A stretch of DNA of 64,000 nt from Streptomyces atratus (GCF_900119365.1 NZ_FPJO01000003.1:124001-188000); one strand, 5' to 3'. Positions 19,142 to 28,694 are shown, counted from the first letter of the stretch. Notes: generated by a model from the sequence alone, not told the origin. Program-made: numbers and translations.

Positions 19142-19591
19142 CTACCGGCTGTCCGTGCCCATGGAGGGGTCCAGCAGCTCGACGACCCGGAACCGCTCGG
19201 CGACGACCATGGTGTCGTCGTCGACGGTGAACCCCGGGTCGCCGAGCGCCTCCCGCATCTCCTCGCTGTGCCAGAACCTCTCGTGCCCCGCGCGCCACTC
19301 GGCGACCGACGCGTCGCCCTCGCCCTCGTCGATCACATGCTGGAGGCCGACGTCGCCGAGGCGCAGCACCCGCACCTCCGTCACTTCCAGCACCGCGGTC
19401 TCCCGGCCGTCCGAGTCGATCAGCGCGGACCGCTCACCCACCGGAGGCAGCTCCTCCTTCTCCGCCTCGTACTCCGCGAGCAGCCCGGTCGTCGACACCT
19501 TCGTGCCGGCGAGCACCGCTCCCACCAGCCGGTCGCGCAGCGGTCCGGGGAAGGCGAGCAGAAAGGGCTTGAGGGGTTCACGGTTCGACAT
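19142..19591 (-). CDS. ASCH domain protein
   Basis: 149 residues. The central part (LAGTKVSTTGLLAEYEAEKEELPPVGERSALID ... AVLEVTEVRVLRLGDV) and GDASVAEWRAGHERFW show the PUA-like ASCH fold, a small beta-barrel proposed to bind RNA or nucleotides. Some members hydrolyse N4-acetylcytidine, but nothing here demonstrates that activity. Start is the ATG at 19591 (MSNREPLKP); the in-frame extension is Pro/Arg-rich without homology. It converges with the esterase gene and has no functional link to its neighbours. Confidence 0.8.
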   Translation of the reverse strand: MSNREPLKPFLLAFPGPLRDRLVGAVLAGTKVSTTGLLAEYEAEKEELPPVGERSALIDSDGRETAVLEVTEVRVLRLGDVGLQHVIDEGEGDASVAEWRAGHERFWHSEEMREALGDPGFTVDDDTMVVAERFRVVELLDPSMGTDSR

Positions 19592-19682
19592 GGCGCCAAG
19601 TCTGACATGCCCGCCGGGGCGCGGCGCCGGTACCGTGACCCTGGCGGGTGCCGCCAACTGAGCTTCGGCCGGGCCGAGTTGT

Positions 19683-19988
19683 CAGCCGGTATTGTTCAAC
19701 GCCGGGCAGAAGCCGTACGCGGCATGGATCGCGGGCGCGACGCTGGTGATGACGGGCACCGGGGTGCTGATGTGGTTCACCGGCCTCGCCCCGCTGGTGT
19801 GGCGTACGAGCGCGACCTTCGTCCACGACTGGCCGGCGCTCGCGGTCGGCATCGTGCTGGCCGGGCACATGGCAATGGCGCTCGCCGACCCGGAGGCACG
19901 CCGTGGCATGCGCACCGGGTCGGTCGAGCGCCATCGGGCACGGTCACAGCATGCGCTGTGGGGGGAGGACCGTGCGGGCGGCCGCGCG
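19683..19988 (+). pseudogene. Fragment of a cytochrome b-like membrane protein
   Basis: About 100 codons read FNAGQKPYAAWIAGATLVM, then MWFTGLAPLVWRTSATFVHDW, then IVLAGHMAMALADPEARRGM. This is the C-terminal half of a b-type cytochrome of the formate-dehydrogenase-gamma/cytochrome b561 kind: two membrane helices, with haem-ligand-type His in FVHDW and AGHM. No start codon, ribosome-binding site or N-terminal half is present, and the frame runs without a stop into the antisense of the gluconate permease. It is a remnant of a longer gene whose 5' part has been lost. Confidence 0.6.
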
Positions 19989-21386
19989 CTAGAGGACCAG
20001 CGACAGCAGCAGGATGAAGGCCAGCGAGACCACGGAGATGATGGTCTCCATCACCGACCAGGTCTTCACCGTCTGGCCGACGCTCATGCCGAAGTACTCC
20101 TTCACCAGCCAGAACCCGGCGTCATTGACATGGCTGAAGAAGAGCGAGCCCGCTCCGACGGCGAGGACCAGCAGCGCGGCGTGGGACGTCGACATGTCGG
20201 CGGCCAGCGGGGCGACCAGACCGGCCGCCGAGATGGTGGCCACGGTCGCCGAGCCGGTCGCGAGCCGGATCGCCACGGCGATCAGCCACCCCAGCAGCAG
20301 TGCCGGTATCGACCAGTCCTCGGAGAAGTCCAGGATCATCTGGCCCACGCCGGCGTCGATCAGGGTCTGCTTGAAACCGCCGCCCGCGCCCACGATCAGC
20401 AGCACACCGGCGATCGGGGCAAGGGACTTCTCGACGGTGGTGGAGAGCCGGCCCTTGGAGAAACCGGCCGCCCGGCCCAGCGTGAACATGCCGACTATGA
20501 CGGCCGCGAGGAGTGCGATCAGCGGCGAGCCGATCACATCGGTGACCTTCTGCAGGCCCTGCTCCGGGTCGTCCACGACGATGTCGACCAGGGCCTTGAC
20601 CAGCATCAGCACGACCGGCAGCAGAATGGTCGCGAGGGTGGCGCCGAAGCCGGGACGACGGTCGAGATCCTCCGAGGGACGCTGCGGAATCATCTTCTCC
20701 GGGGCCTCGATGTCCACCCAGCGCGCCGCGTAGCGGGAGAAGACCGGCCCCGCGATGATCACGGTCGGGATCGCGACCAGTACACCCAGCGCCAGCGTGA
20801 CGCCGAGGTTGGCGCCGAGGGCGTCGATCGCCACCAGCGGGCCGGGGTGCGGCGGGATCAGGCCGTGCATCACGGAGAGACCGGCCAGCGCCGGGATGCC
20901 GATCCGCATCAGGGAGAAGTTGCCGCGCTTGGCGACGAGCAGCACCACCGGGATCAGCAGCACGATGCCGACCTCGAAGAAGAGCGGCAGGCCGATGATC
21001 GAGGCGATCAGGACCATCGCCCACGGCATGGAACGCCGGCTCGCCTTTGCGAGGATGGTGTCGACGATCTGGTCCGCGCCACCGGAGTCGGCCAGCAGCT
21101 TGCCGAGGATCGCGCCGAGCGCGATGAGCACACCGACACCCGCGACGGTCGAGCCGAGCCCGGCGGTGAAGCTGGCGATCGTCTTGGCCGGAGCGGCGCC
21201 GGCGAACGAGCCGAGCGCCAGTGAGCCGATGGTCAGCGCGAGGAACGCGTGCATCTTGAACTTGGTGATGAGCAGAACGATGACGGCGATGCCCGCCAGG
21301 ACTGCGATACCCAACTGCGCGTTGCCTGCCGAAGTGATCGGTTCGACGGCGTCCGCTGCCAACATCTCGACGCTGAGACTGGTCAC
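19989..21386 (-). CDS. gntP: Gluconate permease (GntP family)
   Basis: 465 residues, about twelve hydrophobic helices. PHPGPLVAIDALGANLG near residue 190 and GAGGGFKQTLIDAGVG near 340 are GntP-family hallmarks. It is a proton-coupled importer of gluconate or a related sugar acid. I place the start at the GTG at 21386 with AAGGA eight bases upstream; earlier in-frame codons lie within the kinase gene and are Arg/Pro-rich. It follows the gluconokinase by 11 bases in one operon. Confidence 0.92.
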   Translation of the reverse strand: MTSLSVEMLAADAVEPITSAGNAQLGIAVLAGIAVIVLLITKFKMHAFLALTIGSLALGSFAGAAPAKTIASFTAGLGSTVAGVGVLIALGAILGKLLADSGGADQIVDTILAKASRRSMPWAMVLIASIIGLPLFFEVGIVLLIPVVLLVAKRGNFSLMRIGIPALAGLSVMHGLIPPHPGPLVAIDALGANLGVTLALGVLVAIPTVIIAGPVFSRYAARWVDIEAPEKMIPQRPSEDLDRRPGFGATLATILLPVVLMLVKALVDIVVDDPEQGLQKVTDVIGSPLIALLAAVIVGMFTLGRAAGFSKGRLSTTVEKSLAPIAGVLLIVGAGGGFKQTLIDAGVGQMILDFSEDWSIPALLLGWLIAVAIRLATGSATVATISAAGLVAPLAADMSTSHAALLVLAVGAGSLFFSHVNDAGFWLVKEYFGMSVGQTVKTWSVMETIISVVSLAFILLLSLVL

Positions 21387-21397
21387 GGTGGTGATCC

Positions 21398-21907
21398 TTA
21401 GTTTTCGAGCCGGCGCAGCGCGGCGACGGCTCGCTGGGTGATTTCTTCGGGGGTGCCGGACACGTCGACCGAGACTCCGGCCTCGTCCTCCCGCAGCGGC
21501 TGCAGGGTGGCGAACTGCGAGTCGAGCAGCGCGGTGGGCATGAAGTGCCCCTTGCGCTCCGCCATGCGGTGCTCGATCAGGGCCCGGTCGCCGGTCAGAT
21601 GGAGGAAGACCGCACCGGGTGCCTCGGCGCGCAGCCGGTCGCGGTAGGACCGCTTGAGCGCCGAGCTGCTCACCACTCCTCCGAGCCCCGCCCGGCCGTG
21701 CGCCCACCGGCCGATCGCATCGAGCCAGGGCCACCGGTCGGAGTCGTCCAGCGGGGTGCCGGCCGACATCTTGGCGATGTTCGCCGCGGGATGGAAGTCG
21801 TCGCCCTCTGCGTACGGAACGCCGAGTTCGGCGGCGAGCAGGGGGCCGATCGTGGTCTTGCCGGTCCCTGCTACGCCCATCACCACGACGACGTGGGGGG
21901 TGCTCAT
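21398..21907 (-). CDS. gntK: Gluconokinase
   Basis: 169 residues, normal length for the thermoresistant type. Walker A GVAGTGKTT lies at residues 11-19. The gluconate-binding region GDDFHPAANIAKMSAGTPLDDSDRWPWL and SALKRSYRD follow. It phosphorylates gluconate to 6-phosphogluconate. First gene of the gntK-gntP operon, divergent from the GntR regulator. Confidence 0.94.
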   Translation of the reverse strand: MSTPHVVVVMGVAGTGKTTIGPLLAAELGVPYAEGDDFHPAANIAKMSAGTPLDDSDRWPWLDAIGRWAHGRAGLGGVVSSSALKRSYRDRLRAEAPGAVFLHLTGDRALIEHRMAERKGHFMPTALLDSQFATLQPLREDEAGVSVDVSGTPEEITQRAVAALRRLEN

Positions 21908-21976
21908 TGGTGCTGCCTCGCAGTCCTCTTCGATGTCTTCCTCGACATCGGTCCGTCGCGCTACTGAAACCTATAC

Positions 21977-22015
21977 GTACGACTTATTCAAGATTCTGTG
22001 ACGTAAACGTCGTAC
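21977..22015. promoter_or_regulatory. Inverted GTACGAC pair, probable GntR operators
   Basis: GTACGAC (21977-21983) and its reverse complement GTCGTAC (22009-22015) flank the AT-rich middle of the divergent gluconokinase/GntR promoter region. Extended in opposite directions both continue with a T-rich tail (GTACGAC[T/G]T[A/T]T). Spacing of 32 bases suits two dimers blocking both promoters. Binding by the adjacent GntR is inferred. Confidence 0.6.
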
Positions 22016-22051
22016 TTTTTGTTCCTGAGGGGTGCCCCGTAGGCTGTGCTC

Positions 22052-22753
22052 ATGACCACACAGGGCCCTGGGCTGCATACACATGTGCTGGACACCCTGG
22101 GTCTGGAGATCGCCGCCGGGGAGCATCCGCCGGGACAGGTCCTGCGCACCGATGAGCTGGCCCAGCGCTTCGACGTCTCGCGCACCGTCGTACGCGAGGT
22201 GATCCGCGTCCTGGAGTCCATGCACCTGGTCGAGTCCCGGCGCCGGGTCGGCGTCACCGTGCGGCCGACCGAGGCGTGGAACGTGTACGACCCGCAGGTC
22301 ATCCGGTGGCGGCTGGCCGGCGCCGACCGCCCGCGCCAGCTGCGCTCCCTGACCGTGCTGAGGTCGGCGATCGAACCCGTCGCGGCCGGTCTCGCCGCCC
22401 GCAACGCCACTCCGGAGCAGTGCGCGGCCCTCACCGAGTGCGCGCTCGGCATGGTCGCCACCTCGCGCGGCCAGCAGCTGGAGGGCTATCTGGAGCACGA
22501 CATCGCGTTCCACCGGATCGTGCTCAACGCCTCCGGCAACGAGATGTTCGCGCGGCTCGGCGACGTCGTCGCCGAGGTCCTGGCGGGCCGCACCCACCAC
22601 CAGGTGATGTTCGAGGACCCGGACCCGGCCGCGGTCACCCTCCACGTCCGGCTCGCCGAGGCGGTCCGCGAGGGCGACGCCGCGGCGGCGGAGCGGCTCA
22701 CGAAGGAGATCGCGGTGGGCGCCCTGCACGAACTGGACGTCCTCGCGCCCTGA
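22052..22753 (+). CDS. gntR: GntR (FadR-subfamily) regulator of gluconate genes
   Basis: 233 residues. A winged helix (about 10-75: LGLEIAAGEHPPGQVLRTDELAQRFDVSRTVVREVIRVLE) is followed by an FCD ligand domain (about 95-225) in which the metal-binding His residues appear, in HDIAFHRIVL and THHQ. Gluconate-type effectors are usual when such a gene faces gntK/gntP. I took the ATG at 22052; a GTG two codons earlier is in frame. A strong terminator follows directly. Confidence 0.9.
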   Translation: MTTQGPGLHTHVLDTLGLEIAAGEHPPGQVLRTDELAQRFDVSRTVVREVIRVLESMHLVESRRRVGVTVRPTEAWNVYDPQVIRWRLAGADRPRQLRSLTVLRSAIEPVAAGLAARNATPEQCAALTECALGMVATSRGQQLEGYLEHDIAFHRIVLNASGNEMFARLGDVVAEVLAGRTHHQVMFEDPDPAAVTLHVRLAEAVREGDAAAAERLTKEIAVGALHELDVLAP

Positions 22754-22767
22754 GGCCGCGGACACGA

Positions 22768-22802
22768 GGCGGCCCCCGCGGAACGATCCCGCGGGGGCCG
22801 CC
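22768..22802. terminator. Terminator hairpin after gntR
   Basis: 14-bp GC-rich stem (22768-22781 with 22789-22802) around a seven-base loop, between the converging gntR and multicopper oxidase genes; likely to work in both directions. Confidence 0.85.
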
Positions 22803-22821
22803 GGTCCGGCCGTCCGGCCGG

Positions 22822-24726
22822 TCAGCCGCTGTGACCGTGGTGGCCGCCGTGCCCGGCGCCGTGGTCGAACTTCACCGCCTCGGGCGGCATCACGACGAAC
22901 GGCCGCATCATGCCCATGTCCTCGTGCTCCAGCAGATGGCAGTGGTACATGAACCGCCCGTACGCCCCGTCGAACCTCCCGAGCACCTTCACCAACTGCC
23001 CCGCGGGCACCCGGAAGACGTCCTTCCAGCCCTGCTCGTTCGGTGCCGTCGGGATCGTGGTGCCGTGGTCGAACGCCACGGGGGATCGGGTTCCGCCGAC
23101 CGCCGGATCGAAGCCGTCGAGCTTGTACGCCTCCCGGCCCATCACCTGGAAGTCCGCCAGATGGATGTGCATCGGATGCGTCGGACCGCCCAGGTTGAGG
23201 AACGACCACTGCTCGTAGCTGCCTTCGCCCACCGTGAAGCCGAGGCCGTCGTTGAAGGTCCGCGAGATCCTGCGGTACGTACGCACCGTGCCGTCCTCGC
23301 CCCGGACCTGGATGACACCGTCCGAAGGCACCTGCACCTCGGCGGCGTCCTCGACTTCCGCCATCTCCCAGATCTCCGGGTGACCGCCGCCGCCGACCGT
23401 GCCCGGCACCGTCAGCACCACGAGCCGGTGCCCGTGCTCCAGTCGGCCGTGCTCGTACCGCCGGAACGAACCGGACAGCACCTCGGGCAGCTCGAAACCG
23501 TCCCGCTGCCCCGTCTCCCGTACCCGGAACTCCATCACCTGCGGGAACGGCACGTTCGCCGACAGGTCCGGCACCCCCGGCGCCAGCCTGCCGCGGTTGA
23601 CCAGCCGGACCCGGCGCCCGGCCAGTGCCGAGAAGTCGATCAGCAGGTCCATCCGCTCGGCCGGGGCGATCGTCAGCTGCGGCAGCACCTCGTCGAAGTC
23701 GACCGGCACCGGGCGCGGCAACAGCCCGCCGTCACTGCCGATCTGCCGGATCACGCCCGGCACCGGGTTGTTGTCCTCGTCGACCAGCACCAGATCGTAG
23801 ATCCGGGCGTTGGAGGCGTTGACGAGCCGGAAGCGGTACCAGGCGTCGTCCACGTCCAGATGCGGCCAGATGCGGCCGTTGACCGTGGTGTACGGGCCGA
23901 AGAACGGCAGCGACACCGGCTTCCCGGTCTCCGGATCGGCCTCGGTGATCACCGTCGTCTTGTGCAGCAGCCGCCCGTTGAGCCGGCCGTCCGCGTCGGT
24001 GTCCAGGTTGCGGTCGGCGAGGATCAGTGGCAACTCCCGGTCGCCGGACGGCAGATTGAGCGCGTCCTCCTCGTCGTCCCTGATCAGATAGGTGCCGACG
24101 AGCCCGGCGTACACGTTCCACCGGGTGATGTTCATCGCGTGGTCGTGGTACCACCACTGCGTGGCCTGGTGGTCGTTCGGGTACTCCGACAGCTGCGCGT
24201 CGCCGAAGCCGACCGCGTTGTCCGCCCAGCCGTCGTTGCCGCCACCGGTCTGCGCGCCGTGCAGATGCGTCACCGTCCAGGCGGGCAGCGCGGCGACGTC
24301 CGCGTTCGGCTCGACGCCGTCGCGTCCGGGGCGGTTGTGCGGTGCCGGCTCGTCCTGCTTGACCGGGCCGACCTCCACCGCCGTGACCGGGTATTCGCTG
24401 CCCTTGGGGATGCGGTTGGTCCAGGCGATCCTGATCCGCTCCCCGCGCCGCACCTCGATGGTCGGCCCCGGCACCGTGCCGTTGTACCCCCACATCAGCG
24501 TCGGCGGCAGCTGCGCGTGCAGTCGCACCCAGGTGGGTGACAGGGCGATCTCGGTCTCGCGGAGCACATCACCGCTCTGCGGGCGGAGCACCGGCGGGAC
24601 GGGCAACGCGTCGGTGAACGGGACGAGTCCGCCGACCGGCGCCCCGAGCGCGGCCGCTTCGGGACCCGGTCCCGGCTCGTCGGTCCGCTGACTGATCTTC
24701 TCCGTGGTCTCGGCGATCTCGGTCAA
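22822..24726 (-). CDS. Multicopper oxidase, phenoxazinone-synthase/bilirubin-oxidase-like
   Basis: 634 residues, three-cupredoxin oxidase. Copper ligands are visible: HLHG (154-157), HDH in WYHDHAM (194-196), HPMHIH (517-522) and [10 protein letters not shown] (595-604), the last supplying the type-1 Cys, His and axial Met. There is no signal peptide or Tat motif, so it is probably cytoplasmic. Length, lack of a leader and the loop-rich first domain resemble Streptomyces phenoxazinone synthase, which couples o-aminophenols such as 3-hydroxyanthranilates. Bilirubin oxidase/CotA-like enzymes are the alternative. The last 13 residues are a His-rich tail that could buffer copper. It stands alone; the o-aminophenol-cleaving operon lies about 6.5 kb away, a suggestive but unproven connection. 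Confidence 0.85.
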   Translation of the reverse strand: MTEIAETTEKISQRTDEPGPGPEAAALGAPVGGLVPFTDALPVPPVLRPQSGDVLRETEIALSPTWVRLHAQLPPTLMWGYNGTVPGPTIEVRRGERIRIAWTNRIPKGSEYPVTAVEVGPVKQDEPAPHNRPGRDGVEPNADVAALPAWTVTHLHGAQTGGGNDGWADNAVGFGDAQLSEYPNDHQATQWWYHDHAMNITRWNVYAGLVGTYLIRDDEEDALNLPSGDRELPLILADRNLDTDADGRLNGRLLHKTTVITEADPETGKPVSLPFFGPYTTVNGRIWPHLDVDDAWYRFRLVNASNARIYDLVLVDEDNNPVPGVIRQIGSDGGLLPRPVPVDFDEVLPQLTIAPAERMDLLIDFSALAGRRVRLVNRGRLAPGVPDLSANVPFPQVMEFRVRETGQRDGFELPEVLSGSFRRYEHGRLEHGHRLVVLTVPGTVGGGGHPEIWEMAEVEDAAEVQVPSDGVIQVRGEDGTVRTYRRISRTFNDGLGFTVGEGSYEQWSFLNLGGPTHPMHIHLADFQVMGREAYKLDGFDPAVGGTRSPVAFDHGTTIPTAPNEQGWKDVFRVPAGQLVKVLGRFDGAYGRFMYHCHLLEHEDMGMMRPFVVMPPEAVKFDHGAGHGGHHGHSG

Positions 24727-24997
24727 GGCACTTCCCCCATGATCCGTAATTCCACTGCTGTTGGACCACGCGACCCCTGCCCCCGCAGGTACTGATTCGG
24801 CGGCCCCTGTGCATCGAAGGACGGCCTGGAAACCGCCGGAGTTCAGCAGGGTGCATCATCTGACCGAAAGCGGTACATCCCACCGGGGGACGGCGGCCGC
24901 TTCGCGCCAACGCGGCGCGCCGCCGTGACACCCTCACGGGGCGTACGGTTGTTCGTGTTCGATCTTCACAAAGAGACGGAAACAGGGAGACCACGGT

Positions 24998-26083
24998 ATG
25001 TCGCAGCAGGTGCAAGGGGTCATCGCACCGGGGAAGAACGAGCCGGTACGGATCGAGACGATCGTGATCCCGGACCCGGGCCCCGGCGAGGCCGTGGTGA
25101 AGATCCAGGCGTGCGGCGTCTGCCACACCGACCTCCACTACAAGCAGGGCGGGATCAACGACGAGTTCCCCTTCCTGCTCGGCCACGAGGCCTCGGGCGT
25201 GGTGGAGTCCGTCGGCGAGGGCGTCACGGACGTCGAGCCCGGCGACTTCGTCATCCTCAACTGGCGTGCCGTGTGCGGGCAGTGCCGCGCGTGTCTGCGC
25301 GGCCGCCCCTGGTACTGCTTCGACACCCACAACGCGAAGCAGAAGATGACCCTGCTCGACGGCACGGAGCTGTCGCCGGCCCTCGGCATCGGCGCCTTCG
25401 CCGAGAAGACCCTGGTCGCCGCCGGTCAGTGCACCAAGGTCGACCCGGAGGTCTCCCCGGCCGTCGCCGGGCTGCTCGGCTGCGGCGTGATGGCGGGCAT
25501 CGGCGCCGCCATCAACACCGGACAGGTCGGCCGCGGCGACTCGGTCGCCGTGATCGGCTGCGGCGGTGTCGGTGACGCGGCGATCGCCGGTGCCCGGCTG
25601 GCCGGCGCGGCGAAGATCATCGCCGTGGACATCGACGACCGCAAGCTGGAGACGGCGAAGACGATGGGCGCCACGCACACCGTCAACTCCCGCTCCACCG
25701 ACCCGGTCGAGGCGATCCGCTCCCTCACCGGCGGCAACGGCGCGGACGTCGTCATCGAGGCGGTCGGCCGCCCCGAGACGTACAAGCAGGCCTTCTACGC
25801 CCGCGACCTCGCCGGGACCGTCGTCCTGGTCGGCGTCCCCACCCCGGAGATGCAGCTGGAACTGCCGCTCATCGACGTCTTCGGGCGCGGCGGCTCGCTC
25901 AAGTCCTCCTGGTACGGCGACTGCCTGCCCTCGCGCGACTTCCCGATGCTCGTCGACCTGCACCAGCAGGGGCGGATCGACCTCGGCGCGTTCGTCACCG
26001 AGACCATCGGACTGGGCGACGTCGAGCAGGCCTTCGCCCGGATGCACGACGGCGACGTGCTGCGCTCGGTGGTGGTCCTCTGA
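24998..26083 (+). CDS. S-(hydroxymethyl)mycothiol dehydrogenase
   Basis: 361 residues, zinc-dependent class III-like alcohol dehydrogenase. The catalytic zinc site is at CGVCHTDLH and GHEA; the structural zinc loop reads [18 protein letters not shown] binding is at [12 protein letters not shown]. The sequence has the character of the mycothiol-dependent formaldehyde dehydrogenase of actinobacteria (MscR/AdhE2 type). That enzyme oxidises the spontaneous formaldehyde-mycothiol adduct to S-formylmycothiol and also reduces S-nitrosomycothiol. Its stop shares a base with the next gene's ATG (TGATG), so it forms an operon with an MBL hydrolase, as is common for this enzyme. Confidence 0.93.
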   Translation: MSQQVQGVIAPGKNEPVRIETIVIPDPGPGEAVVKIQACGVCHTDLHYKQGGINDEFPFLLGHEASGVVESVGEGVTDVEPGDFVILNWRAVCGQCRACLRGRPWYCFDTHNAKQKMTLLDGTELSPALGIGAFAEKTLVAAGQCTKVDPEVSPAVAGLLGCGVMAGIGAAINTGQVGRGDSVAVIGCGGVGDAAIAGARLAGAAKIIAVDIDDRKLETAKTMGATHTVNSRSTDPVEAIRSLTGGNGADVVIEAVGRPETYKQAFYARDLAGTVVLVGVPTPEMQLELPLIDVFGRGGSLKSSWYGDCLPSRDFPMLVDLHQQGRIDLGAFVTETIGLGDVEQAFARMHDGDVLRSVVVL

Positions 26084-26712
26084 TGGCCGCCCGTATCGAC
26101 CATCTCGTCACCTCCGGCACCTTCGCCCTCGACGGCGGGGAGTGGGACGTCGACAACAACGTCTGGATCGTCGGCGACGACACCGAGGCGATCGTCATCG
26201 ACGCCGCCCATGACGCCGCCGCCATCGAGGCCGCGCTGAACGGCCGTACGCTGCGCGCCATCGTCTGCACGCACGCGCACAACGACCACATCGACGCGGC
26301 CCCCGCCCTGGCCGACGCGACCGGCGCGCCGATCCTGCTGCACCCCGACGACCTGCCGCTGTGGAAGCAGACGCACCCGGACCGCCTCCCGGACGGCGAA
26401 CTGGCCGACGGCCAGGAGCTGGAGATCGCCGGGACGACGCTCAAGGTCCTGCACACCCCCGGCCACGCCCCGGGCGCCGTCTGCCTGTACGCCCCCGGGC
26501 AGGCCACCGTCTTCACCGGGGACACGCTCTTCCAGGGCGGGCCCGGCGCCACCGGACGGTCCTTCTCCCACTTCCCGACCATTGTCGCGTCGATCAGGGA
26601 CCGGCTGCTCGCGCTCCCGCCGGAGACCACCGTCCGTACCGGCCACGGCGACTCCACCACCATCGGCGTGGAGGCCCCGCACCTGGACGAGTGGATCGCC
26701 CGCGGTCACTGA
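26083..26712 (+). CDS. MBL-fold metallo-hydrolase
   Basis: 209 residues. The metallo-beta-lactamase signature THAHNDHID (about 65-73) carries the zinc ligands, with further ligands at HTPGHAPGAV (about 124), GDTLF and GHGDSTT near the C-terminus: a glyoxalase-II-like set. Co-translated with S-hydroxymethyl-mycothiol dehydrogenase, it is a good candidate for hydrolysing the S-formylmycothiol formed there; that role is inferred from context. No export signal. Confidence 0.88.
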   Translation: MAARIDHLVTSGTFALDGGEWDVDNNVWIVGDDTEAIVIDAAHDAAAIEAALNGRTLRAIVCTHAHNDHIDAAPALADATGAPILLHPDDLPLWKQTHPDRLPDGELADGQELEIAGTTLKVLHTPGHAPGAVCLYAPGQATVFTGDTLFQGGPGATGRSFSHFPTIVASIRDRLLALPPETTVRTGHGDSTTIGVEAPHLDEWIARGH

Positions 26713-26725
26713 GAACCGCGGACGC

Positions 26726-27661
26726 TCACCGGTCCGGCCACGCGGAGAGCCGCAGCCCGCTCTCGAAGCGGCGCGGCTCACCCGTGACCGGATCGGCGAA
26801 CTCCAGCGCCCGGGCGAGGAGTTGGAGCGGGCGCGTGAAGTCGTCCGGCGCTCCTTCCGCCTCGACCACCGGATAGACCGGATCGTGGACGAGCGGCAGC
26901 CCCAGGGCGTTCATATGGACCCGCAGCTGATGGGTCCGCCCGGTGGCGGGCAGCAGCCGGTAGCGGCCGAGCCCCTCCCGGTGCTCCAGCAGCTCGATCC
27001 GGCTCTCGCTGTTCGGCTCGCCCGGCTCCTCACGGGCGGCGATCACCCCGCGTTCCTTCACGATCCGGCTGCGCACGGTACGCGGGAAGGCCGGCGCGGG
27101 ATCGTACGGCGCCACCGCCTCGTACTCCTTGCGCACCAGGCGGTCCCGGAACATCGTCTGGTACGCGCCCCGCTCCCCGGGCCGTACGACGAACAGGACG
27201 AGGCCCGCCGTCAGCCGGTCCAGCCGGTGCGCCGGCTGCAACTGAGGCAGCTCCAGCTCACGGCGCAGCCGGGCCACCGCGGTCTCGGTGATGTGCCGGC
27301 CGCGCGGCGTCGTCGCCAGGAAGTGCGGCTTGTCGGCGACGACGAGATGCTCGTCGCGGTGGACCACACCGACCGGGAACGGCACCGGGTCCTCCGGCGC
27401 GAAATCCCGGTGGAACCAGATGTACCGGCCCGCTTCGTACGGCTCGTCGGCGGACACCGGGCCCCGCACGGAGACGAACCGGCCCTCGGCGAACATGGCG
27501 TCCACCCGCCGCGCGCCGATCGCCCCCGCGAACCGCGCCAGCAGATGATCACGCACCGTCGGCCACGCCGCGTCCGGATCCTCGGGGAGCCGCAGCCGGA
27601 CCGGGTCGATCCCGTCCCGCTGCGGCAGCGGCGCCGACGGGGGCTTCGCACGCCCCCTCAC
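26726..27661 (-). CDS. RluA-family RNA pseudouridine synthase
   Basis: 311 residues. The catalytic Asp lies in HRLDRLTAGLVLF (about residue 140). The family motifs VVADKPHFLATTPRG before it and GRTHQLRVHMNALGLPLVHDPVY after it are both clear. It isomerises uridine in rRNA or tRNA; the exact site is not predictable. The first 60 residues (partial S4-like) are less conserved. Start GTG. It converges with the MBL hydrolase gene. Confidence 0.92.
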   Translation of the reverse strand: MRGRAKPPSAPLPQRDGIDPVRLRLPEDPDAAWPTVRDHLLARFAGAIGARRVDAMFAEGRFVSVRGPVSADEPYEAGRYIWFHRDFAPEDPVPFPVGVVHRDEHLVVADKPHFLATTPRGRHITETAVARLRRELELPQLQPAHRLDRLTAGLVLFVVRPGERGAYQTMFRDRLVRKEYEAVAPYDPAPAFPRTVRSRIVKERGVIAAREEPGEPNSESRIELLEHREGLGRYRLLPATGRTHQLRVHMNALGLPLVHDPVYPVVEAEGAPDDFTRPLQLLARALEFADPVTGEPRRFESGLRLSAWPDR

Positions 27662-27760
27662 CGGGGAACGCCGACCACTGCGGCGGTACTCATCGTGCCG
27701 GCTCCTCGCTCTGTCGCCCGGGGTGTCCGCAAAGTATCGCCGGTCGCAGGCCGGGCGCCG

Positions 27761-28520
27761 TCAGGAGCCCGGCAGCGTCACCTTCTCCGGACCGCAGCCG
27801 ACGCGCTCGGCCTCGGCGGCGACATAGCCGGGCAGCAGCTCGCGGGCGAGGCCTGCGGCCGAGTGCTCCGTGTGGTCCAGCTGCTCCACCACGAAGACCA
27901 CCGGACCGGTCTGGCAGCTCGCCCGGTAGACGGCCCTGGTTCCGTCGATGGAGCCGGAGCCCTTGGAACCCTTGACGGGCAGACCGGTCCTGAGCGTGCC
28001 CGAGGAGAAGACCTCGGACAGCGCCGCGTCCGTCACCGTCGTCAGCCGCACGGCGGGGTTGTAGGAGCCGCCGGCCTCGCAGACCCGGGCGGGCCCGCCG
28101 TCGCCACCGACGCGCGCGCGGGCCAGATCCTTGCGGTGCGCCTCGGGAAGGGTGAAGCCCTTGACGCCGCAGAAGGCGGCGGCATCCGTCTGCTTCCGCT
28201 CCATCGGGGCGGGCAGGGTGCGCGGCGTCCGGTACGTGCCGGAGCAGCCGAAGTCGCGGATGACCCCGTTGGTGACCTCCACCAGCGCACGGGTCAGCGC
28301 CGCGCGGTCCTCCCGCTCGTAGTCCGACCCGAGGTCGAGTCCGGTCGGCCCCATGGCGATGTCCACCACGGTGGGGCCGGTGAACTCGTCCCGCCCGGTG
28401 CAGCTCTGCGGCAGCGCCAGCCAGGCGCGCGACGACGAGGCCAGCCCCGGCAGCCCGTCGCCGAGCAGAGCCATGTCGGCCGCGAGGAACTCCGCGGGCC
28501 AGTCGCGCCCGTCCGTGCCG
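27761..28520 (-). pseudogene. Hypothetical protein, N-terminally truncated
   Basis: About 250 codons open on the minus strand with coding-type composition. Recognisable pieces are DWPAEFLAADMALLGDGLPGL, several Cys (SCTGRDEF, FGCSGTYR, AAFCGVKGF, RVCEAGG, ASCQTG) suited to an exported disulfide-bonded domain, and the ending EAERVGCGPEKVTLPGS. Proteins of this look in Streptomyces normally start with a membrane anchor, which is missing. The frame instead runs backwards into a beta-galactosidase-like scrap (28522-28632) in another phase. I read this as the remains of a secreted or membrane-anchored protein of unknown function whose 5' end was deleted. An ATG within LAADMALLG could still start a shortened product. 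Confidence 0.5.
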
Positions 28521-28521
28521 T

Positions 28522-28632
28522 TCAGAGGAGCACCCAGTGCCCGGGAACCCCGACCGTCGCCCACTCCGAGGCGTCGAACCCGGGGCGCGCGAACGACTCG
28601 TCCCGGGTGGCGGCCGTGTGTGTGCGGATCAC
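28522..28632 (-). pseudogene. Scrap resembling the N-terminal region of a glycoside hydrolase family 2 enzyme
   Basis: 36 codons from a GTG with GAGGAG upstream. They include DESFARPGFDASEWATV and VPGHWVLL, which match the FxxPGFDxSxWxxVxVPxHW consensus near the start of family-2 beta-galactosidases, then stop at TGA. A full enzyme would be about 1000 residues, so this is a deletion remnant. The abrupt switch to the unrelated truncated gene next to it marks a recombination junction near 28520. Confidence 0.5.
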
Positions 28633-28660
28633 AGGGACTCCTCGCTCGGGGCGCAACGCA

Positions 28661-28694
28661 AAGTGCCGATCAGGATATTTCCTGATCGGCACTT
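28661..28694. terminator. 15-bp perfect hairpin
   Basis: AAGTGCCGATCAGGA (28661-28675) pairs completely with 28680-28694 around a four-base loop. It looks like a terminator but now sits just upstream of the beta-galactosidase scrap, without an intact gene reading into it on either side; a regulator site is the alternative. Confidence 0.6.

Noticed and set aside
22276..24540. A 754-codon plus-strand frame across gntR and the multicopper oxidase
   Set aside because: Antisense to the oxidase whose copper motifs are all on the other strand; His/Arg/Pro-rich translation.
22822..24726. Multicopper oxidase as part of an actinomycin-type biosynthetic cluster
   Set aside because: No peptide synthetase or 4-methyl-3-hydroxyanthranilate genes nearby; it stands alone between gluconate and formaldehyde genes.
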